64,000 nt of DNA from an uncultured Erysipelotrichaceae bacterium (GTDB lineage Bacteria; Bacillota_I; Bacilli_A; RF39; UBA660), in NCBI GenBank assembly GCA_902785135.1, contig CACZXL010000001.1, forward strand, positions 128,109 through 192,108. Reading direction: 5' to 3'. This document shows positions 50,931 to 59,470 of this stretch, in pieces. The stretch's first letter is position 1. The number at the start of each line of letters is the position of its first letter. A program made the position numbers and the translations under genes. The notes under the pieces are model-generated. The model saw only the letters and a program-made list of their open reading frames with translations, was not told where the DNA came from and made no database searches.

Positions 50931-52766
50931 ATGTGTGGAATAGTTGGATATACAGGAACAAAAAAAGCAAAACAAGAAATAATTGAAAAAATGGCAAATA
51001 AAATTATCCATAGAGGTCCAGATGCTTTTGGATACTTTGTTGAAGGAAATACTGCATTAGGTCATAGAAGATTATCTATTATCGATTTGGCAAACGGTAA
51101 ACAGCCAATGGAAAACGATGATGGAGACCTAGTTATTGTATTTAATGGAGAAATATATAACTATTTAGAACTTAGAGAAGACTTAAAACTAAGTGGATAT
51201 AAGTTTAAAACTAATTCTGATACTGAGGTACTTTTAAAAGGATATCAAGAATGGGGTTCTAAAGTAACTTCAAAACTAAGAGGAATGTTTGCGTTCGCAA
51301 TTTATAATAAAAAGACTAAAGAAATATTTATGGCAAGAGATCAATGGGGTATTAAACCTTTATATTACGGTCTATTTAATAAGACATTTATATTTGGCTC
51401 TGAAATCAAAGCTTTTATAGATCATCCAGATTTCGAAAAAGAATTTAATGGTGATATACTATCGGCTTATTTATGTTTTAATTCAGTTCCTACTGAAGAA
51501 ACTTTCTTTAAAGGTGTTTATAGATTAAATCCAGGTCATCAATTAACTTTTAAAAACGGAAAAATAAATATAGAAAGATTCTTTAAATTTGAATTTGAAG
51601 TAAGTGATAAAACAGATGAAGAATTAATTGAAGATTTAAAAGAAGCAATGAAGGATTCAGTTGAACATCATAAGATATCAGATGTAGAAGTAGGATCATT
51701 CTTATCTGGTGGTGTTGATTCATCGTATGTTGTATCGTTATTAAAACCAGATAAAACATATACTGCGTCATTTGATACTAAGTATTCAAAGTATGATGAA
51801 ATAAGTAAAGCAAAAGATCTTTGTGAAAAACTAAATATTCATAATAAAGCAAGTATTGTTACTAAAGAAGAATACTTAGAAGAATTCCCAAAAATTATGT
51901 ATTATATGGATGAACCACTAGCAGATCCAGCAGTAATTGCACTTTATTTCGTTGCAAAAGAAGCTTCTAAAGATGTAAAAGTAGTCACATCTGGTGAAGG
52001 AGCAGATGAATTATTCTGTGGATATACCGGTGGAGACTTTAGAGAAGAAGTTGATCACACTTGGTATAACAAAATACCATATCCAATAAGACATTTTGCC
52101 TCAATGTTGGTGTCTGATTATAGGTTAAGAGAGAAAAAAGGCCTTAACTTCATTTATAGAAGAGGTCAAAAACTAGAAAACTACTTTATAGGATGTACAA
52201 GAGTGTTCTCTGATCAAGAAGCTATGGGATTAGTAAAACTAAAAAATCAAATTCATACTAAAAAAATAACTAAACCATACTATGATGAATATAAAAATGA
52301 ACCAGATATTATAAAAAGACAAATAATAGATTTTTATTTCTGTCTTGTTAATGATTTCTTAGCAGGTGTAGATAGAAATACCATGATATTTAGTTTGGAA
52401 GCAAGAACTCCGTTCTTGGATAAAGAAGTATATGAAGTAGCTAGAAAACTACCTAAGCATTTAAAGGTAAATGAAGAAACAACTAAAGTAGGACTTAGAA
52501 TGGCCGCTAAGTCAGTAATACCAAATATGTCACACAAGGAAGCTAAATTAGGTTTTCCAGTTCCTTTAAGAAACTGGGTAAGAGAAGATGAATTATATAC
52601 TAAAATAAAAGAAAAGTTTGAATCCCCAGTTGCAGAAAAGTTCTTTAAAAAGAAAAAAATACTTAAACTTTTAGAGCAACATAAATCTGGTAAAGTAGAT
52701 TGCTATAAAAAAGTATGGAATATATATACATTCTTAGTTTGGTATGAACAATTCTTTGAAGTCTAG
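50931..52766 (+). CDS. asnB: Asparagine synthase (glutamine-hydrolysing)
   Basis: 611 residues. N-terminal Ntn glutaminase with Cys2 (MCGIVGYTG), RGPDAFG, HRRLSIIDL and NGEIYNY. The C-terminal synthetase domain has the PP-motif SGGVDSS (about residues 258-264), the Asp-rich YDEISKA region and EGADELFCGYTG. It makes Asn from Asp, ATP and glutamine. The C-terminal half has EARTPFLDKEV, typical of AsnB. It lies between recA and the histidine-leader/hisG unit, so two amino-acid biosynthetic genes interrupt the recA-rny order. Confidence 0.95.
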   Translation: MCGIVGYTGTKKAKQEIIEKMANKIIHRGPDAFGYFVEGNTALGHRRLSIIDLANGKQPMENDDGDLVIVFNGEIYNYLELREDLKLSGYKFKTNSDTEVLLKGYQEWGSKVTSKLRGMFAFAIYNKKTKEIFMARDQWGIKPLYYGLFNKTFIFGSEIKAFIDHPDFEKEFNGDILSAYLCFNSVPTEETFFKGVYRLNPGHQLTFKNGKINIERFFKFEFEVSDKTDEELIEDLKEAMKDSVEHHKISDVEVGSFLSGGVDSSYVVSLLKPDKTYTASFDTKYSKYDEISKAKDLCEKLNIHNKASIVTKEEYLEEFPKIMYYMDEPLADPAVIALYFVAKEASKDVKVVTSGEGADELFCGYTGGDFREEVDHTWYNKIPYPIRHFASMLVSDYRLREKKGLNFIYRRGQKLENYFIGCTRVFSDQEAMGLVKLKNQIHTKKITKPYYDEYKNEPDIIKRQIIDFYFCLVNDFLAGVDRNTMIFSLEARTPFLDKEVYEVARKLPKHLKVNEETTKVGLRMAAKSVIPNMSHKEAKLGFPVPLRNWVREDELYTKIKEKFESPVAEKFFKKKKILKLLEQHKSGKVDCYKKVWNIYTFLVWYEQFFEV

Positions 52767-52781
52767 AGATAGACTTCTTTT
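52758..52781 (+). terminator. asnB terminator
   Basis: GAAGTCTA-GAGA-TAGACTTC plus TTTT, spanning the stop codon. Confidence 0.82.
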
Positions 52782-52784
52782 AAT

Positions 52785-52813
52785 TTGACTATTATATCTT
52801 GTTATGGTATTCT
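52785..52813 (+). promoter_or_regulatory. Promoter of the hisG leader
   Basis: TTGACT (52785-52790), 17 bases ending TATGG, TATTCT (52808-52813); start expected near 52820. Confidence 0.75.
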
Positions 52814-52838
52814 TATTGCAAGAAAGGGAGAGATTATT

Positions 52839-52910
52839 ATGGTTAAAATAGTAAGATATAGTATTTTTAATCATGTTCATAATAGTCTGCACTTGTTAAT
52901 ACGACATTAA
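52839..52910 (+). CDS. Histidine-rich leader peptide (23 residues) of hisG attenuator
   Basis: ATG at 52839 with AAAGGGAGAG 6 bases before it. The ORF of 23 codons has His at positions 12, 14, 18 and 23, that is four of the last twelve residues (pattern NHVHNSLHLLIRH), and stops at TAA 52908-52910. Its 3' third is also the left arm of the first RNA hairpin (52889-52904). The unusual codons CTG, CAC and CGA lie in that arm. The arrangement is that of an amino-acid leader peptide read by a stalling ribosome, with histidine as the sensed amino acid. Confidence 0.72.
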   Translation: MVKIVRYSIFNHVHNSLHLLIRH

Positions 52911-53010
52911 AAAATCGTAGGTACAAGTGCTATTTGTCGTGCTTGTATCTAGTATAATAACGATAAGTATTCTCTATTATGCTACTGCAAGCACTGCGGT
53001 AGCATTTTTT
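52889..53010 (+). promoter_or_regulatory. Transcription attenuator of hisG (alternative helices and terminator)
   Basis: Segment 1 GCACTTGT (52889-52896) pairs with segment 2 ACAAGTGC (52923-52930), extended inside by TACGA/TCGTA (52900-52904/52915-52919). Segment 2 can instead pair with segment 3 GTGCTTGT (52939-52946, two G-U pairs). Segment 3 can also pair with CAAGCAC (52988-52994), which lies in the loop and inner stem of the terminator ATGCTACTGC/GCGGTAGCAT (52979-52988/52996-53005) followed by six T. The helices are mutually exclusive, so ribosome position on the leader peptide can decide termination before hisG. Confidence 0.75.
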
Positions 53011-53044
53011 ATTATTAAAAAAATGATATGAAAGGAGAATGAAT

Positions 53045-53620
53045 ATGGTTAATATAGTTTTATCAAAAGGTAGAATAGAAAAAACATTTATAAAAAGATT
53101 AATAGATAAAAAAATTATAAATGAAATTGATTATAACAGAGAATTAGTTATAAAAACAGAAAATCTAGAAATTTGGATAGTCAATTCAAAAGATGTTTTT
53201 TCTTTATTGGAAAAAGATTCTAGTATTGGAATAGTTGGAAGTGATGTAATTGAAGAATTTAATCAAGATAACTATGTAGAATTATTAGACTTGAATTCAG
53301 GTATATGTAGTTTTTCTTTAGCGGCAACACCTAAAACCAAATTAGAGGACATAAAAACTGTTGCGACTAAGTATCCTAAAATAGCCAAGAAATGTTTAGA
53401 AGAAATAAAACTTAAATGCGAAATAATTAAAAAAAATGGATCTTTAGAACTATATCCTAGAATAGGCTATGTAGATGGAATAATAGATTTGGTACAAACA
53501 GGAGATACTTTGAAAGCTAATGGATTAGTAGAATTAAAAAAATTCGAAAAAGTATCTACAAAGGTAATAACTAAAAAAGAGAATCAAGAAATAAAAAAAT
53601 TGATAAATAAATTAAAATAG
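53045..53620 (+). CDS. hisG: ATP phosphoribosyltransferase, short form (HisG)
   Basis: 191 residues from the ATG at 53045, 7 bases after AAAGGAG; an in-frame ATG at 53039 is too close to that site. Family segments are MVNIVLSKGRIEK, IGIVGSDVIEE, VATKYPKIAKKCLEE and the C-terminal GYVDGIIDLVQTGDTLKANGL, with the PRPP-binding loop. It is the short form, lacking the ACT-like regulatory domain, which normally needs HisZ; no hisZ or other his gene lies in the window. First step of histidine synthesis (ATP + PRPP). The attenuator upstream supports true HisG function. Confidence 0.88.
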   Translation: MVNIVLSKGRIEKTFIKRLIDKKIINEIDYNRELVIKTENLEIWIVNSKDVFSLLEKDSSIGIVGSDVIEEFNQDNYVELLDLNSGICSFSLAATPKTKLEDIKTVATKYPKIAKKCLEEIKLKCEIIKKNGSLELYPRIGYVDGIIDLVQTGDTLKANGLVELKKFEKVSTKVITKKENQEIKKLINKLK

Positions 53621-53649
53621 ATAGTATAATTGAAATAGTGGTGATAAAA

Positions 53650-54627
53650 ATGTTTGAAAAAATAGTAAAAGAAGTACATCTTGGAAAGCTAATATCTACA
53701 CCTGTAAGAGTATATGGTGGTCTAACACATAAAATGTTCATGTTGGAAACTGAAAAAGGAAAATTTGTAGTCAAAATATTGAACGAAAACATCATGAAAA
53801 GGCCTAATGCAATGAAAAATTTTGAAAAAGCTGACACACTTGAGTGCGTTTTAAAAGGCAATTATATTCCTTGTGTATATTCATTGACAACAAACGGTAA
53901 AAAAATGTACAAAATTGACGGGTTTTATATGTATGTATACCCGTTTTACAGTGGGCAGTCTTTGAAACATGAAGAAATAACTGTTGAACATGTAAAAAAG
54001 ATTAGTAAAATAGTTTCAAAGATACATAACATTGATATTAAAGAGGGTATTAATACTATTCCTGAAAAGACAATTGACTTTAAAAATTACATAGATTTAG
54101 CAAAAGAAAAAAAATCTATAATTTATGATTATTTATATGACATGCTTGATAATTTAAATACCAGTTTAGAGAATGGAAATAATGCTATTAAATATGCACC
54201 AAAAGTATCAACAATATGCCATAACGATTTAGACAGTAAGAATGTTCTGTGGATAGGTGATGAATATAGAATCATAGATTTAGAATGTCTTTGTTACTCA
54301 AATCCATATTTAGAATTAATGACTTTGGCATTATGTTGGTCAGGGTATGAAGAAAATAATTTGAATATAGAATTATTTAAAGCATTTATAGATGAATATA
54401 AAAAGAACACAAAATTAGACATGAATATTGATTGGGAATCAATCTATTACCTAAATAATGATAGATTAAGTTGGTTAGAATTCAATATTAAAAGAAGTCT
54501 AATGATTGAATGTGATTCAAAAGAGGAACAGGAATTAGGAATAAAAGAAGTAAAAAAAACAATAAAACATGTTTTATACTACGATAAAATTAAAGAAACA
54601 ATACTTAGAACATTAAAAAAGGACTAG
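53650..54627 (+). CDS. Aminoglycoside/choline-kinase-like phosphotransferase
   Basis: 325 residues from the ATG at 53650, preceded by GGTGAT; upstream in-frame GTG codons overlap that site. APH-fold kinase: Lys in KFVVKILNE, Brenner motif CHNDLDSKNVLW (about 196-207) and metal-binding Asp in YRIIDLECLCYSNPYLELMTLALCW. Family members phosphorylate choline, aminoglycosides, homoserine or sugars. Own -10 (TATAAT 53625-53630) just after hisG, though read-through from hisG is possible. Substrate unknown; partnership with hisG is not implied by any known pathway. Confidence 0.82.
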   Translation: MFEKIVKEVHLGKLISTPVRVYGGLTHKMFMLETEKGKFVVKILNENIMKRPNAMKNFEKADTLECVLKGNYIPCVYSLTTNGKKMYKIDGFYMYVYPFYSGQSLKHEEITVEHVKKISKIVSKIHNIDIKEGINTIPEKTIDFKNYIDLAKEKKSIIYDYLYDMLDNLNTSLENGNNAIKYAPKVSTICHNDLDSKNVLWIGDEYRIIDLECLCYSNPYLELMTLALCWSGYEENNLNIELFKAFIDEYKKNTKLDMNIDWESIYYLNNDRLSWLEFNIKRSLMIECDSKEEQELGIKEVKKTIKHVLYYDKIKETILRTLKKD

Positions 54628-54645
54628 TAAAAACTAGTCTTTTTT
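54622..54645 (+). terminator. Terminator after the kinase gene
   Basis: GACTAGT-AAAA-ACTAGTC plus T-run. Confidence 0.85.
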
Positions 54646-54653
54646 CTTTTTCA

Positions 54654-54682
54654 TTGACTTATTTAAAAATAAATTTTATACT
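54654..54682 (+). promoter_or_regulatory. rny promoter
   Basis: TTGACT (54654-54659), 17 bases, TATACT (54677-54682). Confidence 0.75.
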
Positions 54683-54734
54683 AGAAGTATATAGTTTATT
54701 AATTTAAGTTATATAAAAATAAAGGAGAAAAAAT

Positions 54735-56279
54735 ATGGAACAAAAATTATTGTTTTCCATATTTGGATTAATTTTTGGTGTAATAATTACATTTGTAATT
54801 ACATTTATTTTAAATAAATCAAAAGAAAAACAATCTGATAATATACTAGAAAAAGCTAAAAAAGAAGCAGAAAAGCATAAAAGAGATGCAATATTAGAAT
54901 TAAAAGAAGAACAATTTAAAATTAAACAAGATTTTGAAAAAGAATTAAAAGAAAAAAAAGAAGAAGCTAAAGAATTAGATGAAAGAATGAGATCTAGAGA
55001 AGAGAGTATAGATAGAAGAGATCAAATTCTTAACGATAGAGAAAATATATTATCAGAAAAAGAAAATAGTATTACAGAAAGACAAAAAGAAATTCAAAAA
55101 TTGGAAGACAGAGCTAACGAAATTGTAAAAGAAGAATTAGGACGTCTTGAAGAAATATCAGGATTAACTAAAGAAGACGCTAAAAAAAGAATAATGTCTA
55201 GGGTTGAAGAAACTATGACAAAAGAAATTGCAGCTTATATTAAGGATAGAGAAGCAGAGGCAAAACTTGATGTAGATAAAAAGGCAAAAGAAATGCTTGT
55301 TTCGTCTATGCAAAAATATAGTGCTGACGTAACAAATGAAGTTACAGTATCAGTAATTAATTTACCTAACGATGATATGAAAGGTAGAATTATTGGTAGA
55401 GAAGGTAGAAATATTAGAACAATAGAAGCAGTAACTGGTGTAGATTTAATTATTGATGATACTCCAGAAGCAATTGTTATATCTAGTTTTGATCCTTTAA
55501 GAAGAGAAATTGCTAAAGTAACAATTGAAAGTTTAATTAAAGATGGAAGAATTCATCCTGGTAGAATTGAAGAATTATATGATAAAACATGTGAAGATTT
55601 CAAGAAAACTATTATTGAAAAAGGTGAAGAAGCAGTATTCAAACTTGGTTTAGGTAAAATAGATCCAGAATTAATTGAAACTATTGGTAAATTATATTTT
55701 AGAACAAGTTATGGGCAAAATGTATTACAACATTCTATAGAAGTAGCTAATTTAGCAGGTATTATGGCAGGAGAAACTGGTGAAAATGTTACACTTGCTA
55801 AAAGAGCTGGTTTACTTCACGATATAGGTAAAGCTATAGATTTTGAAGTAGAAGGTTCTCACGTAGATATAGGAGCAGATATAGCTAGAAAATATGAAGA
55901 AGATGACGTAGTTATTAATACTATTATGTCGCATCATGGTGACTGCGAACCAACTAGTGTTATTGCTGAATTAGTTGCAATTGCTGATTCAATAAGTGCA
56001 GCTAGACCAGGGGCTAGAAATGACTCATTAGAAAACTATGTTAAGAGATTACAACAACTTGAAGAAATCGCAGATGGTTTTGGTGGAATTGAAAAGAGTT
56101 ATGCAGTACAAGCTGGTAGAGAACTAAGAGTTATAGTTAAACCAGAAGAAATAGATGAACTATCTTCAGTTAAATTGGCAAGAGATATTAAGAATAAGAT
56201 AGAAGAAGAACTACAATATCCAGGTACTATTAAAGTAGTATTAATAAGAGAAACAAGAGTAGTAGAAGAAGCTAAATAA
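54735..56279 (+). CDS. rny: Ribonuclease Y
   Basis: 514 residues, usual for RNase Y. N-terminal membrane helix (about 5-27), long coiled coil (about 30-190), KH domain with [12 protein letters not shown], then the HD domain with [10 protein letters not shown] and [10 protein letters not shown] (metal ligands). Membrane-bound endoribonuclease that starts mRNA decay in Bacillota. AAAGGAG before the ATG. Terminator overlaps the stop. Confidence 0.96.
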   Translation: MEQKLLFSIFGLIFGVIITFVITFILNKSKEKQSDNILEKAKKEAEKHKRDAILELKEEQFKIKQDFEKELKEKKEEAKELDERMRSREESIDRRDQILNDRENILSEKENSITERQKEIQKLEDRANEIVKEELGRLEEISGLTKEDAKKRIMSRVEETMTKEIAAYIKDREAEAKLDVDKKAKEMLVSSMQKYSADVTNEVTVSVINLPNDDMKGRIIGREGRNIRTIEAVTGVDLIIDDTPEAIVISSFDPLRREIAKVTIESLIKDGRIHPGRIEELYDKTCEDFKKTIIEKGEEAVFKLGLGKIDPELIETIGKLYFRTSYGQNVLQHSIEVANLAGIMAGETGENVTLAKRAGLLHDIGKAIDFEVEGSHVDIGADIARKYEEDDVVINTIMSHHGDCEPTSVIAELVAIADSISAARPGARNDSLENYVKRLQQLEEIADGFGGIEKSYAVQAGRELRVIVKPEEIDELSSVKLARDIKNKIEEELQYPGTIKVVLIRETRVVEEAK

Positions 56280-56290
56280 GCTTCTTTTTT
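56267..56290 (+). terminator. rny terminator
   Basis: AGAAGCT-AAATA-AGCTTCT plus T, including the TAA stop. Confidence 0.82.
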
Positions 56291-56332
56291 CATATTTAAA
56301 CAATTAATACATATAATTAATTAGGTGAAAAT

Positions 56333-57250
56333 ATGAAAAATATCATTAATTATTACTATAATTTAAATATTGTAGATTGTTATATTAATAATGATAGATA
56401 TTATTTCTATATTGATAATACTGAATATATATTTATGAATTATGATAAGTCTATTGAAGAATTAAGTGATAAATATAATCTTTATAGTAATCTTAAAAAT
56501 AAGAATATATTGGTAAATGACATTATTACTAACATAAATAATCAAATAATAACTATTGTTAATGGTAAAGCGTATATTCTTTTAAGGAATAATTGCAAAA
56601 GTAGAAATTTTAATTTAAATGATATTTTATATTTACAAAATAATACTGATACTATTTTTAGTAAAAAAAAAGGTCTAGATAATAATTGGATAAAGTTGTG
56701 GAAAATAAAAATAGATTACTATGAGAATCAATTTATAAATTTATCTAAAATAAATAGTCTTATATATAACACACTAGATTATTATATAGGTTTGGGAGAA
56801 AATGCAATCAGTTATTTGTCATTTAATAATTGCTATAATAATCGATATTGTGTTTCTCATAGTAGGATAAGCATAAATGAGCCTGCTTTTGATTTTTATA
56901 ATCCAATAAATTTTATTATTGATAATAGAGTTAGAGATTTTGCAGAATTAATCAAAAATATGTTTTTTTTAGATAAAATAGATTTTGATACTTTTATATT
57001 GTATTTAAATACAATGAATTTTAATAAAAGTGAATATCTTTTGTTAGTTTCTAGATTGTTATTTCCAACATTTTACTTTGATTTTATAGATGATATTTTA
57101 AATAAGAAAATAGATGAAACATATATTAAAAGGATAATAAATAAAACAGATTCATATATATTATTTTTAAAATCTATTATGATGCATATAATTTACAACA
57201 AAAGAATAAATATTCCGATAATTGATTGGATAATAAAAAAAACTGATTAA
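56333..57250 (+). CDS. Kinase-fold protein, possibly YutH/CotS-like spore-coat family
   Basis: 305 residues, very Asn/Tyr/Ile-rich. The C-terminal half has RYCVSHSRISINEPAFDFYNP followed by NFIIDNRVRDFAELIKNMFF. This recalls the protein-kinase-like YutH/CotS spore-coat proteins, where a degenerate catalytic loop is followed by P-x-x-x-x-x-D-x-x-x-RD-x-AE-x-IK. The classical kinase HxDxxxxN motif is not complete, so it may be a pseudokinase. With the CwlJ-like gene at 6807 it suggests sporulation ancestry. The identification rests on memory of the motif and is moderate at best. SD AGGTGA. Confidence 0.55.
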   Translation: MKNIINYYYNLNIVDCYINNDRYYFYIDNTEYIFMNYDKSIEELSDKYNLYSNLKNKNILVNDIITNINNQIITIVNGKAYILLRNNCKSRNFNLNDILYLQNNTDTIFSKKKGLDNNWIKLWKIKIDYYENQFINLSKINSLIYNTLDYYIGLGENAISYLSFNNCYNNRYCVSHSRISINEPAFDFYNPINFIIDNRVRDFAELIKNMFFLDKIDFDTFILYLNTMNFNKSEYLLLVSRLLFPTFYFDFIDDILNKKIDETYIKRIINKTDSYILFLKSIMMHIIYNKRINIPIIDWIIKKTD

Positions 57251-57260
57251 TTATCAGTTT
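57240..57260. terminator. Short palindromic hairpin between convergent genes
   Basis: AAACTGATTA-ATTATCAGTTT, covering both stops. Confidence 0.6.
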
Positions 57261-57492
57261 CATTGTTTAAAATTTGTCTTACTTCTAAAACCTCAGGTAT
57301 TTCAGAAGTTAAAATAGATTCAACAGTATCCTTTATTTCAAAATCAGCAATAGAACAATTTGCGCAGTTTCCAGTTAATTTGACGTATACTATACCATCT
57401 TCGTATTTTATAAATTCAACATCTCCGCCATCATTCATTAAAAAAGGTCTGATTTTTTCAATAATAAATTTAATATGCTCTATTGTGTCCAT
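57247..57492 (-). CDS. NifU/Nfu-type Fe-S scaffold protein
   Basis: 81 residues, equal to the single Nfu domain. The cluster-binding CxxC is in TGNCANCSIAD (about 40-50), preceded by FLMNDGGDVEFIKYEDGIVYVKL. Such proteins carry or deliver Fe-S clusters to apoproteins. Tail-to-tail with the YutH-like gene, overlapping by 4 bases. GGAGGAAAC precedes the ATG on the minus strand. Confidence 0.88.
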   Translation of the reverse strand: MDTIEHIKFIIEKIRPFLMNDGGDVEFIKYEDGIVYVKLTGNCANCSIADFEIKDTVESILTSEIPEVLEVRQILNNETDN

Positions 57493-57591
57493 AAAGTTTC
57501 CTCCATGAACAATTATACATTAAAAAGAAAAGAATATCAAAAAAAAATAATAAATAGCAAAAAAAGTGTTATAATACACGTAGGTGAAAGA

Positions 57592-57939
57592 ATGAAGTAT
57601 AAATTAAATGATATTGTTACAGTTTCAATTACTTCAATTGTTTCATATGGCGTTTTTGTAAAAGTAGATGAAGAGTATACAGGATTAATCCATATATCAG
57701 AGGTTAATGGTTCCTATATTAATGATATAGAAAATTATTTTAAATCTAACAAAGAAATAAAGGCTCGTATAATTGGAATAGATGAAAAAAACAAACATAT
57801 AAGTCTAAGTACAAAAAAAATAAAAGAAAGTACAAGAAAAAACAAGTTAAAAGAAGTAGGATCTGGTTTTAACGAATTAAAAGAAAATTTACCAAAATGG
57901 ATAGATGAAACAAAGAAGGAATTAGAAAATAGCAAATAA
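57592..57939 (+). CDS. S1-domain RNA-binding protein (CvfD/YugI-like)
   Basis: 115 residues from the ATG at 57592, with AGGTGA 4 bases before it and TATAAT at 57570-57575; upstream in-frame ATGs lie before the transcription start. One S1 domain (about 1-72): KLNDIVTVSITSIVSYGVFVKV, GLIHISEV, VKARII-type strand and KHISLSTKK. The C-terminal basic tail ends with a Trp-containing helix. Homologues (general stress protein 13, CvfD) bind RNA or the ribosome and modulate translation. Single gene before the tRNA array. Confidence 0.85.
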   Translation: MKYKLNDIVTVSITSIVSYGVFVKVDEEYTGLIHISEVNGSYINDIENYFKSNKEIKARIIGIDEKNKHISLSTKKIKESTRKNKLKEVGSGFNELKENLPKWIDETKKELENSK

Positions 57940-57962
57940 AATAAAAAAATTTTTAAATCGCA

Positions 57963-57991
57963 TTGACAAAAATAAATAACAATGATATAGT
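57963..57991 (+). promoter_or_regulatory. Promoter of first tRNA array
   Basis: TTGACA (57963-57968), 17 bases, TATAGT (57986-57991). Confidence 0.78.
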
Positions 57992-58010
57992 TAATTACGT
58001 CAATGTTTTT

Positions 58011-58087
58011 GGATTCTTAGCTCAGTTGGTTAGAGCATCTGCCTTACAAGCAGGAGGTCATAGGTTCGAGTCCTATAGAGTCCACCA
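58011..58087 (+). tRNA. tRNA-Val (TAC)
   Basis: GGATTCT/AGAGTCC acceptor, anticodon loop CTTACAA (TAC), encoded CCA; first of five tRNAs in one array. Confidence 0.93.
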
Positions 58088-58092
58088 TGTGT

Positions 58093-58168
<76 letters not shown>

Positions 58169-58177
58169 TTATTTTAT

Positions 58178-58261
58178 GGGAAGATAGCGAAGTGGCTAAA
58201 CGCGGCAGACTGTAAATCTGCTCCTTAGGGTTCGGTGGTTCGAATCCACCTCTTCCCACCA
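58178..58261 (+). tRNA. tRNA-Tyr (GTA)
   Basis: 84 bases with long variable arm; GGGAAGA/TCTTCCC, loop CTGTAAA (GTA), CCA encoded. Confidence 0.93.
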
Positions 58262-58268
58262 CGGGTTT

Positions 58269-58343
58269 TGCCTTGTAGCCAAGTGGTAAGGCATCAGACT
58301 TTGACTCTGACATGCGCTAGTTCGAATCTAGCCAAGGCAGCCA
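58269..58343 (+). tRNA. tRNA-Gln (TTG)
   Basis: TGCCTTG/CAAGGCA acceptor, loop CTTTGAC (TTG), CCA encoded. Confidence 0.93.
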
Positions 58344-58356
58344 TTTTAATTGTTAT

Positions 58357-58432
58357 GTCTCGTTAGCTCAGCCGGTAGAGCACTTGACTTTTAATCAAGG
58401 GGTCATGCGTTCGAATCGCATACGAGACACCA
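58357..58432 (+). tRNA. tRNA-Lys (TTT)
   Basis: GTCTCGT/ACGAGAC acceptor, loop CTTTTAA (TTT), CCA encoded; last of the first array. Confidence 0.93.
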
Positions 58433-58442
58433 TTTTAAAAAA

Positions 58443-58469
58443 ATAGACTTCTTATGAAGTCTTTTTTCT
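58443..58469 (+). terminator. Terminator after tRNA-Lys
   Basis: AGACTTC-TTAT-GAAGTCT plus T-run. Confidence 0.85.
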
Positions 58470-58509
58470 TTGATTGATTAATAGAAATAATAATATTTAA
58501 AAAAAGGTA

Positions 58510-58538
58510 TTGCAATTTTTCATAAAATATATTATACT
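58510..58538 (+). promoter_or_regulatory. Promoter of Leu-Ser-Met tRNA unit
   Basis: TTGCAA (58510-58515), 17 bases, TATACT (58533-58538). Confidence 0.78.
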
Positions 58539-58572
58539 TAAATACGTCCAGCAAAGGACATATTTGGTGCAC

Positions 58573-58661
58573 GCCTTAGTGGCGGAATTGGTAGACGCAC
58601 AGGACTTAAAATCCTGCGGGAGTCAAATCCCGTGCCGGTTCAAGTCCGGCCTGAGGCACCA
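58573..58661 (+). tRNA. tRNA-Leu (TAA)
   Basis: 89 bases with long variable arm; GCCTTAG/CTGAGGC, loop CTTAAAA (TAA), CCA encoded. Confidence 0.93.
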
Positions 58662-58666
58662 TTTAT

Positions 58667-58761
<95 letters not shown>

Positions 58762-58778
58762 TAAAAAAATGTTTACAT

Positions 58779-58855
<77 letters not shown>

Positions 58856-58862
58856 ATGAATT

Positions 58863-58892
58863 TAAAATAACTTATGACAAGTTATTTTTTTT
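58863..58892 (+). terminator. Terminator after tRNA-fMet
   Basis: AAATAACTT-ATGAC-AAGTTATTT plus T-run. Confidence 0.85.
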
Positions 58893-58953
58893 TACTATTT
58901 TTAATTGATAAAAAATATAAATAATGGTAAAATTATCTTTAGTGGAGGGAAGT

Positions 58954-59385
58954 ATGAAAAAAGGTATAGTTTTAAGCTTAATGCTTATTGTAACTGTTTT
59001 ATTAGCTACAGGATGCACTAAGAAAGAATCTAAGTTAACATGTACTCAAACTGCAAGTGGTGTTGATATTGAATTCAACGTTGGATTCAAAGGAAATGTT
59101 ATTGATACTATGGATTTTAACTATGATATGGATTTATCTAAATATTCTGATTTACAAATTAATGCAATCGGAAAACAAGATTTCTGTACTACTGTTAAAA
59201 ACTATATGAGTACTTATAAAGAAGCTTTCACAGATTGCAAACAAAGTATTGAAAATAAACACTTAAAAGTTAATTCAGTACTTGATGTTAATAAAATTGC
59301 TAAGAGTTATTCACAAAAATTGTCATCTCCTAAGAAGGCAAAAGCTGAACTTGAAGCAGAAGGTTATACTTGTACAATCAAGTAA
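58954..59385 (+). CDS. Small lipoprotein
   Basis: 143 residues from the ATG at 58954 with GGAGGGA before it; the in-frame ATG upstream overlaps that site region and would spoil the signal peptide. Type II signal peptide with lipobox LLATGC (Cys21), basic n-region MKKG. The mature part has three further Cys (TCTQT, DFCTTV, FTDCKQ and final YTCTIK) and a beta pattern resembling DUF1307-type lipoproteins. Anchored to the outer face of the membrane; function unknown. Sits alone between two tRNA arrays. Confidence 0.8.
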   Translation: MKKGIVLSLMLIVTVLLATGCTKKESKLTCTQTASGVDIEFNVGFKGNVIDTMDFNYDMDLSKYSDLQINAIGKQDFCTTVKNYMSTYKEAFTDCKQSIENKHLKVNSVLDVNKIAKSYSQKLSSPKKAKAELEAEGYTCTIK

Positions 59386-59388
59386 TAA

Positions 59389-59418
59389 AAATATAACACC
59401 TAGGTGTTATATTTTTTT
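59389..59418 (+). terminator. Terminator after lipoprotein gene
   Basis: AATATAACACC/TAGGTGTTATATT with seven T. Confidence 0.85.
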
Positions 59419-59470
59419 GTTCTTTATTATTATATTATTAATATAATTAAATAGGTGATGCTTTCTGAAA

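Noticed and set aside
52839-53010. T-box riboswitch upstream of hisG
   Set aside because: No T-box core (AGGGTGGNACCGCG-like) or specifier-loop layout is visible; a His-coding ORF with competing helices explains the region better.
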